Shown one piece after another: positions 1 through 5,559 of a stretch of DNA of 10,458 bases. Within the stretch, counting starts at the first letter, position 1, and every line of letters begins with the position of its first letter. This DNA comes from Gaiellasilicea sp039914895 (GTDB lineage Bacteria; Actinomycetota; Thermoleophilia; Gaiellales; Gaiellaceae), in assembly GCA_039914895.1 (NCBI GenBank), contig JBDSOJ010000139.1, forward strand, positions 1 through 10,458, written 5' to 3'. The notes below the pieces were generated by a model. The model was not told where the DNA came from and made no database searches. It worked only from the letters and a program-made list of their open reading frames with translations. The translations under genes and the position numbers were made by a program.

Positions 1-573
1 CGACGCCGAGCTTGCCGACGTCGTGCAGGAGCGCGGCCTGCGCAAGGCGGATCGCGCGCTCGCCGTTCCAGCCGCTCGAGAGCGCGAGCTTCTCGCAGAG
101 GCGGGCGACGCGCTCGGAGTGGCCCTCGGTGCCGGGATCCTCGGCGTCGAGCTCGCGCGCGAGCGCGTGCAGCCGGACGACGACGCCTTCCTGACGGGCT
201 TCCTCGTCCTTGGCCCCGCTGGCGTCGAGCTCGCGGCTCCAGCGGAAGGTGACGTCGCCGCCGGCGCCCTTCGCATACGCGAGCGCAACCTCGGTGAAGG
301 CGAGCAGCTCGTCCGCTCCGGGCACGTCGTCGAGGTCGCAGACGCCCGCCGAGGCGGTGACGATGCCGGCGCCCTCGATCGGGGCGGCCGCGAGGGCACG
401 ACGGGCACGGCCGCATCGGCCCGCTCCTCGAGCCCGGCGGCGGCGGCGTTCGCCCGCTCGTCGGCCTCGGTGCGCAGGTCGCCCTGCTCGTGGCGCCAGA
501 GCATCAGCGTCAGCAGTGAGGTCGCGACCGCGCAGACAAGCAGAGCGAGCGGGAGACGAAGGCGAGCCGGCAT
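1..573 (-). pseudogene. GGDEF/HD-GYP cyclic-di-GMP signalling protein, internally deleted and frameshifted, partial at left edge
   Basis: Read on the minus strand from ATG 573, frame one gives a basic N-terminus, a hydrophobic helix (LPLALLVCAVATSLLTLML) and a charged helical stretch ending near ERADAA. From about position 405 the sensible protein is in another frame. It reads VTASAGVCDLDDVPGADELL and then ALAYAKGAGGDVTF, which matches the last quarter of a GGDEF domain. A linker follows, then the start of an HD-GYP domain (GHSERVARLC ... ALLHDVGKLGV) running off the window. The sensor region, most of GGDEF and the GG(D/E)EF signature are missing, so diguanylate cyclase activity is not expected. 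HD-GYP domains normally hydrolyse cyclic-di-GMP. Each frame stays open through the other's part, so the break rests on protein quality, not on a stop codon. An in-frame ATG at 615 is an alternative start. An assembly error across a deletion is the main alternative. Confidence 0.72.
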
Positions 574-621
574 CTGGCCGTGTGTTCGGCCGCTGCGACG
601 CCAACTTGAGTGCATGATCCT

Positions 622-637
622 GGGCCGCGGGCGGCCC
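622..637. repeat. GC-rich inverted repeat between the XRE regulator and the HD-GYP remnant
   Basis: GGGCCGC-GG-GCGGCCC forms a perfect 7-base-pair stem with a 2-base loop (or 6 pairs with a 4-base loop). It lies just after the stop of the XRE regulator as read on the minus strand. No T-rich tail follows on either strand, so a classical intrinsic terminator is doubtful. A structure here would sit close to the ATG at 615, which slightly favours ATG 573 as the start of the downstream gene. Confidence 0.35.
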
Positions 638-656
638 TTCAGGGGTCATGCGCCGG

Positions 657-1235
657 CTAGTACGGCTTCGGGACGGAGACCCAGAGCACGCGGAGCGACT
701 CCGTGTCCGAGGCGTTGCGCCAGGTGCTCGGCTTCGAGAGCGAGTAGGTGAGCGCGTCGCCCTGCTCGAGCACGTGAGTCTCATCGCCGACGTGCAGCTC
801 GAGCGCTCCCGCGAGCACGTAGACGAACTCCAGCTCGCCCGGAAGCGAGTGCAGCTCGTCGCCGGCGCCGGCGCCGGGGGCGACCTCGGACTCGATCGCC
901 TGGAAGCGCTCCTCGTCGCGGGAGGAGAGGAGGTGGCTCACGGTCGTGACGCGGGAGTCGACCTGTTGGCGCTCGTGGCGCCGCACGAGCGCCGGCGCGG
1001 GCTCGCGCTCGAAGATGTGCGGGAGACGCACGCCGAGGGCGTCGCAGATCCGCGCGATCGAGGAGAGCGACGGGGCCGTTCGGTCGCGCTCGAGCTGGCT
1101 GATGAAGCCCTTGGTCAGCCCCGTCGCCGCCGCGAGCTGCTCGATCGTCAGGCCGCGCTCGCGGCGGAGCGAGCGAACCCGCGCACCCACCCGTGGAGTG
1201 TCGTTGCGCGCGGCGAGGGGCGTCGCTCTCGGCAT
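657..1235 (-). CDS. XRE-family transcriptional regulator with C-terminal cupin domain
   Basis: This 192-residue protein has an XRE helix-turn-helix at about residues 17-72 (LRRERGLTIEQLAAATGLTK, then GFISQLERDRTAPSLSSIAR) and a single cupin barrel at about 113-188. The architecture is that of PuuR/SutR-like one-component regulators, in which the cupin senses a small molecule. Of the usual cupin metal ligands only H129 and E134 look retained. The second His of the HxH pair is Leu (HSLPGE), and the late His is Ser in PSTWRN, so the barrel may bind an organic ligand without a metal. It is divergent from lon, with about 100 bases between them, and could control lon, itself or both. No strong Shine-Dalgarno precedes ATG 1235. 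The HD-GYP remnant lies downstream on the same strand. Family is certain; ligand and targets are unknown. Confidence 0.93.
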   Translation of the reverse strand: MPRATPLAARNDTPRVGARVRSLRRERGLTIEQLAAATGLTKGFISQLERDRTAPSLSSIARICDALGVRLPHIFEREPAPALVRRHERQQVDSRVTTVSHLLSSRDEERFQAIESEVAPGAGAGDELHSLPGELEFVYVLAGALELHVGDETHVLEQGDALTYSLSKPSTWRNASDTESLRVLWVSVPKPY

Positions 1236-1282
1236 CGGCCGATCATACGCAGGTGTAGTCCAGGCCGACTGCGAGCAGCGGG

Positions 1283-1309
1283 GGGAATACAGCTACGCTT
1301 TCTGTAGTT
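1283..1309 (+). promoter_or_regulatory. SigR/SigH-like promoter for lon
   Basis: GGGAAT at 1283-1288 is followed by exactly 18 bases and then GTT at 1307-1309. This matches the consensus known for the actinobacterial thiol-oxidative and heat-stress sigma factors SigR (Streptomyces) and SigH (Mycobacterium), GGAAT-N18/19-GTT. The predicted transcription start, near 1316, would leave a leader of roughly 30 bases containing the AAGGAG at 1335-1340. From memory, proteolysis genes including lon belong to SigR-type regulons in actinomycetes. The match is by eye; a chance match is possible in one short spacer, but position and orientation both fit. Confidence 0.55.
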
Positions 1310-1313
1310 AGTA

Positions 1314-1328
1314 CTGGTACGGAACCAG
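1314..1328. promoter_or_regulatory. Inverted repeat CTGGT-N5-ACCAG in the lon leader, possible operator
   Basis: CTGGT (1314-1318) and ACCAG (1324-1328) are perfect inverted arms around ACGGA. They overlap the predicted lon transcription start and lie between the divergent XRE regulator and lon. The 15-base size and symmetry would suit a dimeric helix-turn-helix regulator, the neighbouring XRE protein being the obvious candidate. The arms are short, so chance cannot be excluded. Confidence 0.3.
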
Positions 1329-1334
1329 CAACGC

Positions 1335-1340
1335 AAGGAG
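1335..1340 (+). promoter_or_regulatory. Ribosome binding site AAGGAG that decides the lon start
   Basis: AAGGAG is a strong Shine-Dalgarno. Its last G is the first base of the GTG at 1340, so that GTG cannot be the start served by it. TTG 1349 lies 8 bases downstream, the ideal spacing, while ATG 1358 lies 17 bases downstream. TTG 1349 is therefore preferred. Confidence 0.75.
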
Positions 1341-1348
1341 TGATCGCT

Positions 1349-3628
1349 TTGAGCACGATGCTGCTCGTCCCTCTGGAGGACCTCGTCGTCTTCCCGAACA
1401 TGAACGTGACGCTGACCGTGGACGTCGGGTCGGAGGAGCAGGTGCTGCTCGTCCCGCGCCACGAGAACGACTACGCGAGCGTTGGCGTCGTCGCCGAGGT
1501 GACCGACCGCGTGCGGCTGCCCGGCGGCGCCCGCGCCGTCGCGCTCAACGGCCTCCATCGCGGCGTCGCCGGCGCCGCCAGTACCGACGCGCAGGGAAGC
1601 CTGCGGGTCGAGGTCGACGAGCGCCCCGACCCGGAGGAGTCGGATGCGCGCATGCGCGAGCTCGAGGTCGAGTACCGCGCCGTCGTCGAGGAGATCCTCG
1701 AGCTGCGCGGCGACGACGGCCGCATCTCGGCGTTCGTCCGCTCGATCACCGAGCCGGGCGCGCTCGCCGACACCGCCGGCTACTCGCCCGAGCTCAGCTT
1801 CGCGCAGAAGGTCGAGCTGCTCGAGACGCTCGACGTTCGCGAACGGCTGGAGCTCTCGATCCGCTTCCAGCGGGAGCGGCTGGCCGAGCTGCAGGTGCGC
1901 CGGCGCATCCGCGACGACGTCGAGGAGGGCGCCGCCAAGCAGCAGCGCGAGTACATCCTCCGCCGGCAAATGGAGTCGATCCGTAAGGAGCTCGGCGAGG
2001 ACGACGCCTCCGTCGTCGACGAATACCGGCGCAAGCTGGACGAAGCTGAGCTCCCGACGGCGGTTCGCGAGCAGGCCGACCGCGAGCTCTCGCGGCTCGA
2101 CCGGCAGGGCGACAGCTCGCCCGAGGCGTCGATGATCCGCAACTACCTCGACTGGATCCTCGCGGTGCCGTGGGGCAAGCGCTCGGAGGAGCGCCTCGAT
2201 CCCGTCCACACGCGCGAGGTGCTCGACGCCGACCACGCCGGGCTCGAGGACGCGAAGGACCGGATCGTCGAGTACATCGCCGTGCGCAAGCTGCGCGAGG
2301 ACCGGGGGATCGAGCCGGACAAGCGCTCCGGGGCGATCCTGACGCTCGTTGGCCCGCCCGGCACCGGCAAGAAGTCGATCGGCGAGTCGATCGCCCGCGC
2401 GCTCGGACGGGAGTTCGTCCGCATGTCGCTGGGCGGCGTCCGCGACGAGGCCGAGATCCGGGGTCACCGGCGGACGTACATCGGTGCCCTCCCCGGCCGC
2501 CTCGTGCGTGCCCTGAGAGATGCCGGGACGATGAACCCGGTGATCCTGCTCGACGAGGTCGACAAGGTCGGCGCCGACTGGCGCGGCGATCCGTCCTCGG
2601 CGCTGCTGGAGGTACTCGACCCGGCGCAGAATCACTCGTTCCGCGACCACTATCTCGATCTCGAGCTCGATCTCTCCGAGGTCGTCTTCATCGCCACCGC
2701 GAACGTGGCGGACTCGATCCCAGGCCCGCTGCTCGACCGGATGGAGGTGATCCGTTTCGACGGCTACACGACCGACGAGAAGGTCGCGATCGCCCGCGGC
2801 TACCTCTGGCCGCGCCAGCGCGAGCGGAACGGCCTGCGTGAAGAGGAGGTGTCGATCTCGGACGTCGTGCTCGAGACCGTGATCTCGGACTACACCCGTG
2901 AGGCGGGCGTGCGGCAGCTCGAGCGCGAGCTCGGCAAGCTGCTGCGGAAGACGGCTACCGGGATCGCGTCCGGAAAGGCCGAGGCGCCGATCGCTCTCTC
3001 GATCGACCATGTGCGTGAAGGGCTCGGCCGGCAGCGCTTCTACCGCGAGGCGGCAGAGCGGACGGCGGTGCCGGGTGTCGCGACCGGCCTGGCCGTGACC
3101 GGCACCGGTGGTGACGTCCTCTTCGTCGAGGCGACCTCCGCCAAGGGCGACAAGCTCGTTCTCACCGGCCAGCTGGGCGACGTGATGAAGGAATCGGCGC
3201 AGATCGCGCTCTCCGCGCTGCGTCACCGCGCGACCGAGCTCGGCGTCGACGACGATGCGTTCGAGCGGGCGTTCCACCTGCACGTCCCCGCGGGCGCGAT
3301 CCCGAAGGACGGGCCGAGCGCGGGGATCACGATGGCGACGGCGATCGCGTCGCTGCTCTCGGGCCGTCCGGTCAAGCACACCGTCGGCATGACCGGCGAG
3401 GTGACGCTCCAGGGCCGCGTGCTCCCGATCGGCGGACTGAAGCAGAAGGTGCTCGCGGCACACGCGGCTGGGCTCACGGATGTGATCCTGCCCGAGCGCA
3501 ACCGCCAGGACCTCGACGACGTGCCCGCGCACGTTCGCGAGGAGATGACGTTCCATCCCGTCATGTCGCTGGACGAGGTGCTGGAGCTGGCGCTCGAGCC
3601 AGCAGCACGGCCGCTCCATGCGCTGTAG
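1349..3628 (+). CDS. lon: ATP-dependent protease Lon (LonA type), with an unusual Walker A motif
   Basis: Lon is a cytoplasmic hexameric AAA+ protease that degrades misfolded and regulatory proteins. Numbered from TTG 1349 (759 residues, close to the 784 of E. coli Lon), the order is: N-terminal substrate domain (LLVPLEDLVVFPNM), helical segment with REYILRRQMESIRKELGE near residue 200-215, AAA+ module, and protease domain. Walker A is GPPGTGKKS (335-343), Walker B ends in D402-E403, the sensor-1 Asn is N452, the arginine finger is R464 in LLDRMEVIRF, and the sensor-2 Arg is R522 in EAGVRQLER. The protease dyad is S657 in PKDGPSAG and K700 in GGLKQKVLAA. The oddity is K342, where the Mg-coordinating Thr/Ser of Walker A belongs; the codon is AAG, one base from ACG. 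All else looks intact. A SigR-like promoter precedes the gene, and an HxlR regulator overlaps its 3' end by 11 bases. Confidence 0.97.
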   Translation: MSTMLLVPLEDLVVFPNMNVTLTVDVGSEEQVLLVPRHENDYASVGVVAEVTDRVRLPGGARAVALNGLHRGVAGAASTDAQGSLRVEVDERPDPEESDARMRELEVEYRAVVEEILELRGDDGRISAFVRSITEPGALADTAGYSPELSFAQKVELLETLDVRERLELSIRFQRERLAELQVRRRIRDDVEEGAAKQQREYILRRQMESIRKELGEDDASVVDEYRRKLDEAELPTAVREQADRELSRLDRQGDSSPEASMIRNYLDWILAVPWGKRSEERLDPVHTREVLDADHAGLEDAKDRIVEYIAVRKLREDRGIEPDKRSGAILTLVGPPGTGKKSIGESIARALGREFVRMSLGGVRDEAEIRGHRRTYIGALPGRLVRALRDAGTMNPVILLDEVDKVGADWRGDPSSALLEVLDPAQNHSFRDHYLDLELDLSEVVFIATANVADSIPGPLLDRMEVIRFDGYTTDEKVAIARGYLWPRQRERNGLREEEVSISDVVLETVISDYTREAGVRQLERELGKLLRKTATGIASGKAEAPIALSIDHVREGLGRQRFYREAAERTAVPGVATGLAVTGTGGDVLFVEATSAKGDKLVLTGQLGDVMKESAQIALSALRHRATELGVDDDAFERAFHLHVPAGAIPKDGPSAGITMATAIASLLSGRPVKHTVGMTGEVTLQGRVLPIGGLKQKVLAAHAAGLTDVILPERNRQDLDDVPAHVREEMTFHPVMSLDEVLELALEPAARPLHAL

Positions 3629-3932
3629 ACAGTGTGTGCCCGTTCCCGAGGAGGTCCGCCGGGCGGCGGGCCTCCTCGAGCGGCGCTGGGTCGTCTCGGT
3701 GCTGTGGGCCTCATACGAGGGGGCGACGCGCTTCAACGAGTTCAAGCAGGCAGTGGGGGCGATTCCGCCGGGGACGCTGGCGCAGCGCCTCGTTGAGCTG
3801 GAGGAGGCCGGCGTGCTCGTGCGCGTCGTGATCGACGCGCGGCCGCCGCGGGTCGAGTACCGGCTGACCGCCGACGGGCGGCGGCTGAAGCACGTCGTCG
3901 ACGCGCTCGCCTCGTTCGCCGCCCCCAGGTGA
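3618..3932 (+). CDS. HxlR-family winged-helix transcriptional regulator
   Basis: This 104-residue protein has the full HxlR pattern: a Trp-containing helix (LLERRWVVSVLWAS), the recognition region (RFNEFKQAVGAIPPGTLAQR), LVELEEAGVLVR, and the wing with PPRVEYRLTADGRRL. HxlR proteins are small dimeric DNA-binding regulators, and several use an N-terminal Cys to sense electrophiles, quinones or hypochlorite. Here two cysteines, C3 and C6 (MRCRQC), precede the fold, so redox sensing is plausible but inferred. ATG 3618 lies inside the end of lon, giving an 11-base overlap with no Shine-Dalgarno, so translation is probably coupled to lon. It would share lon's stress promoter. A perfect palindrome follows 7 bases after its stop. 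Family assignment is solid; target genes are unknown. Confidence 0.9.
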   Translation: MRCRQCVPVPEEVRRAAGLLERRWVVSVLWASYEGATRFNEFKQAVGAIPPGTLAQRLVELEEAGVLVRVVIDARPPRVEYRLTADGRRLKHVVDALASFAAPR

Positions 3933-3939
3933 CCGCAGC

Positions 3940-3974
3940 GGACGTGTCCCAGGGACAGTCCCTGGGACACGTCC
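3940..3974. repeat. Perfect 35-base palindrome between convergent genes
   Basis: The arms GGACGTGTCCCAGGGAC (3940-3956) and its exact reverse complement (3958-3974) flank a single A. The interior is modular: GTCCC, GGGAC, GTCCC and GGGAC alternate, and a further GTCCC closes the 3' arm. GGACG at 3980-3984 can also pair with CGTCC at 3970-3974, giving a competing hairpin. It lies between the HxlR stop (plus) and the cupin stop (minus), where a bidirectional transcription stop would make sense, but no T-tract follows either arm. A REP-like dispersed palindrome is the other reading; copy number elsewhere in the genome would decide. Confidence 0.85.
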
Positions 3975-3995
3975 CGTACGGACGCCGAGGGCTGT

Positions 3996-4547
3996 CTAGA
4001 GCGCCAGTGCGGGCTCGCTCGAGCCGCCGTCGTAGGCCGGCTCGAAGCCGAGCAGGCGTCCGAGCGGGGCGCCTATCGCGAGACCGGCCTTCTGCAGCCA
4101 GGCGGGCGGGAACGGGAGGCACACGTCGTCGAAGTGCGCGTTCGCGATCACCGCGAGCCGGAGCGGATTCGGCATGCCCTTCCTGTTCGTCTTGCCGTCG
4201 TTCGCGAGCGCGAACATCGTCTCGAGCAGGCGCTCGAACTGCAGCGCTGGCCGCACCTCGGTGACGAAGACGGCCTCGGTCTCGCCGGCGTTCCAGAACC
4301 TGTGCGAGCTGGCGGCGGGCACGACCACGGTCTCGCCCGGACCGGCGACGATCTCCTCGCCGTCGACCTTGAACGCGACGGTGCCCGACTCGATCTCGAA
4401 GCGCTCGCTCTGATGCGGGTGGACGTGCGCCGCGGCGACGAAGCCGTTCGGCTAGAGGGTGCACTCGACGAGGACGTACTCGCCGCCTGTCTCACGCGAG
4501 GTCTCCAGGAAGACCAGGCGCTCGCCGGTGACGGGGTTCTCGATCAC
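3996..4547 (-). pseudogene. Cupin-domain protein interrupted by one in-frame TAG
   Basis: From GTG 4547 the minus strand reads VIENPVTGERLVFLETSRE up to GEYVLVECTL, then TAG at codon 32 (4454-4452). It continues in the same frame as PNGFVAAAHVHPHQSERFEI and on to the end at 3996. Together these make a normal single-domain cupin of about 183 residues. HVHPHQSERFE supplies the metal-binding HxH and Glu, AASSHRFWN the late His, and VRPALQFERLLETMFALAND a C-terminal helical part. The TAG sits where a single C-to-T change from CAG (Gln) would create it. No other defect is visible, so the lesion is recent, a read error, or suppressed. Unless read through, translation yields only a 31-residue peptide, though reinitiation at ATG 4328 could give a 110-residue fragment lacking the HxH site. 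Function of this cupin type is not recognised. It is divergent from the PRC-barrel gene. Confidence 0.8.
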
Positions 4548-4578
4548 AGCCCGCTGAACCGACGACTGACGAGAGACG

Positions 4579-4584
4579 AAGGAG
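4579..4584 (+). promoter_or_regulatory. Ribosome binding site AAGGAG for the PRC-barrel gene
   Basis: AAGGAG ends 8 bases before ATG 4593. It fixes this ATG as the start, although the frame stays open far upstream, through the antisense of the cupin gene. Confidence 0.85.
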
Positions 4585-4592
4585 CTTCGAGA

Positions 4593-4952
4593 ATGACGAT
4601 GACGATCCACCAACTGCTGGAGCTGGGCGGAACCCCGGTCTACTCCTCCGACGGGGAGGAGATCGGCAAGGTCGAGGAGATCTTCGCCGACCGGGAGACC
4701 GCGCTGCCCGAGTGGATTGGGATCGGCGCTGGCTCCGTCGAAAACAAACGCGTGCTCGTCCCCGTTGCGGGCACGCGCTTCGACGAGGACGCGGTCACCG
4801 TCGGCTACGCCAAGGATCGGGTTAAAGACGCGCCAGAGATCGACTCTGACGACGAGATCTCGGAGTGGATCGAGCAGGAGCTGTTCGCCCACTACGGGCT
4901 CCGGTACCCCGCGCGTGTCGAGGGCGACGGAGACACGAGCCGGTCGCACTAG
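4593..4952 (+). CDS. PRC-barrel domain protein
   Basis: The 119-residue product begins MTMTIHQLLELGGTPVYSS. It carries a PRC-barrel at about residues 12-80: a strand-turn GTPVYSSDGEEIGKVEEIFAD, then PEWIGIG, KRVLVPVAG and AVTVGYAKDRVKDAP. An acidic tail contains EISEWIEQELFAHYGL. PRC-barrels are small beta domains found in photosynthetic reaction-centre H subunits, in RimM, and in many free-standing bacterial proteins of unclear function that often respond to stress or bind other proteins. There is no signal peptide or membrane segment, so it is probably cytoplasmic. It has a strong ribosome binding site and is divergent from the broken cupin gene, with a 45-base spacer. No partner can be named from the sequence. 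Confidence 0.88.
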   Translation: MTMTIHQLLELGGTPVYSSDGEEIGKVEEIFADRETALPEWIGIGAGSVENKRVLVPVAGTRFDEDAVTVGYAKDRVKDAPEIDSDDEISEWIEQELFAHYGLRYPARVEGDGDTSRSH

Positions 4953-5023
4953 AAGGAGCTGCGGACCGGCGTCCCCCCAGCTCTTCGAGCCGAGGTCAGC
5001 GGTGTCCGGAGGGGTCCGGGGAT

Positions 5024-5155
5024 CTCTTCGTCAGCGAGACGACGGCGAAGGCCCACGTCGCGCGGATCCTGGTGAAGCTCGAGCTGCGCGACCGCGTCCA
5101 GGCCGTCGTCTTCGCCTACGAGACCGGCCTCGTCGAGCCCGGAGGAGTCGGCTAG
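5024..5155 (+). pseudogene. Orphan C-terminal remnant of a LuxR/NarL-type response regulator
   Basis: The frame from 5024 reads LFVSETTAKAHVARILVKLE and then LRDRVQAVVFAYETGLVEPG, ending at TAG 5153-5155. This is the last two helices of a GerE/LuxR helix-turn-helix (family pattern VSETTVKTHVARIL.KL.LRDRVQAVV.AYE.GLV). The receiver domain and first HTH helix (LTPREREVL...N.EIA) are absent. Upstream the same frame is only antisense-like residues overlapping the PRC-barrel gene, with no plausible start. It is therefore a deletion remnant. AAGGAG at 4954-4959 precedes this stretch but no start codon follows it at a usable distance. The bases from 4953 to 5023 contain nothing else I recognise. Confidence 0.8.
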
Positions 5156-5167
5156 CTCGGGCGTGGG

Positions 5168-5512
5168 CTAGCTCGGCGGGACGGCGACGCGGCTCGCGGC
5201 CTCGTCCCAGCTCCGCACGACCGGCAGCAGCGCCGCGAGTCCGGTGATCTCGAACAGCCGGTGCACCTCCGGCGTGGCGTCGTCCGGGAGCAGGAGCAGA
5301 AGCGGCCGCTCGCGCCGCTCGCAGTCGGCGAGTCCCTCGAGCAGGACGCCGACGATCGTCGAGTCGATGAACGTCGCCTGCGTCAGGTCGACGGCGAGCG
5401 GTGCCTCCGCGCCGAGCGCGGTCGCGAGGTCCGAGCGGATCCGCGAGGCGGCGTAGGCGTCTGACTCGCCCCTGAGCGCGATCACGCTGAAGCCGGATTC
5501 CGCGGCGTGCAT
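5168..5512 (-). CDS. STAS-domain protein, anti-sigma factor antagonist-like
   Basis: The 114-residue product is a single STAS domain: an N-terminal strand (GFSVIALRGESDAYAASRIR), the central VDLTQATFIDSTIVGVLLEG and a C-terminal GLAALLPVVRSWDEAASRV. In SpoIIAA/RsbV-type antagonists a Ser in the DS(S/T) turn is phosphorylated by an anti-sigma kinase to set partner binding. S51, in FIDST, occupies that site. The usual Gly after it (DSSGLGVL) is replaced by Ile, within the range seen in the family. It likely acts in the cytoplasm in a partner-switching circuit, but no kinase or sigma factor is in the window. It is divergent from the membrane-anchored LacI-HTH protein, with a 47-base spacer, so shared regulation is possible. 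No clear Shine-Dalgarno precedes ATG 5512. Confidence 0.88.
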   Translation of the reverse strand: MHAAESGFSVIALRGESDAYAASRIRSDLATALGAEAPLAVDLTQATFIDSTIVGVLLEGLADCERRERPLLLLLPDDATPEVHRLFEITGLAALLPVVRSWDEAASRVAVPPS

Positions 5513-5533
5513 GGGATCGTGATTGTCGCGTTC

Positions 5534-5552
5534 TCCCGATTCGAAACCGGGA
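5534..5552. promoter_or_regulatory. Imperfect inverted repeat in the divergent spacer between the STAS and LacI-HTH genes
   Basis: TCCCG (5534-5538) and CGGGA (5548-5552) flank the self-complementary TTCGAA, with one extra base on the right side. It lies in the 47-base spacer of a divergent pair, one partner of which has a LacI-type DNA-binding domain, so an operator is conceivable. Symmetry is imperfect and the site is read by eye only. Confidence 0.3.
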
Positions 5553-5559
5553 ATACCGG

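Noticed and set aside
23..751. A 242-codon plus-strand open frame over the HD-GYP remnant and the XRE gene
   Set aside because: It spans two minus-strand genes with recognisable domains and has no domain pattern of its own.
1148..3970. A 940-codon open frame on the minus strand across lon
   Set aside because: It is an antisense shadow of a GC-rich coding strand. The residues are rich in Arg, Asp, Leu and His without domain patterns, while lon on the other strand has every family motif.
3940..3974. Calling the palindrome a classical Rho-independent terminator
   Set aside because: No T-rich stretch follows on either strand. It is listed as a repeat with terminator function left open.
4134..4592. 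Upstream extension of the PRC-barrel frame
   Set aside because: It runs antisense to the cupin gene, and a strong AAGGAG at correct spacing marks ATG 4593 as the start.
4865..5023. A full 96-residue gene starting at 4865 that includes the LuxR tail
   Set aside because: The first 50 residues overlap the PRC-barrel gene in another frame and show no protein-like pattern. Only the part from 5024 resembles a family.
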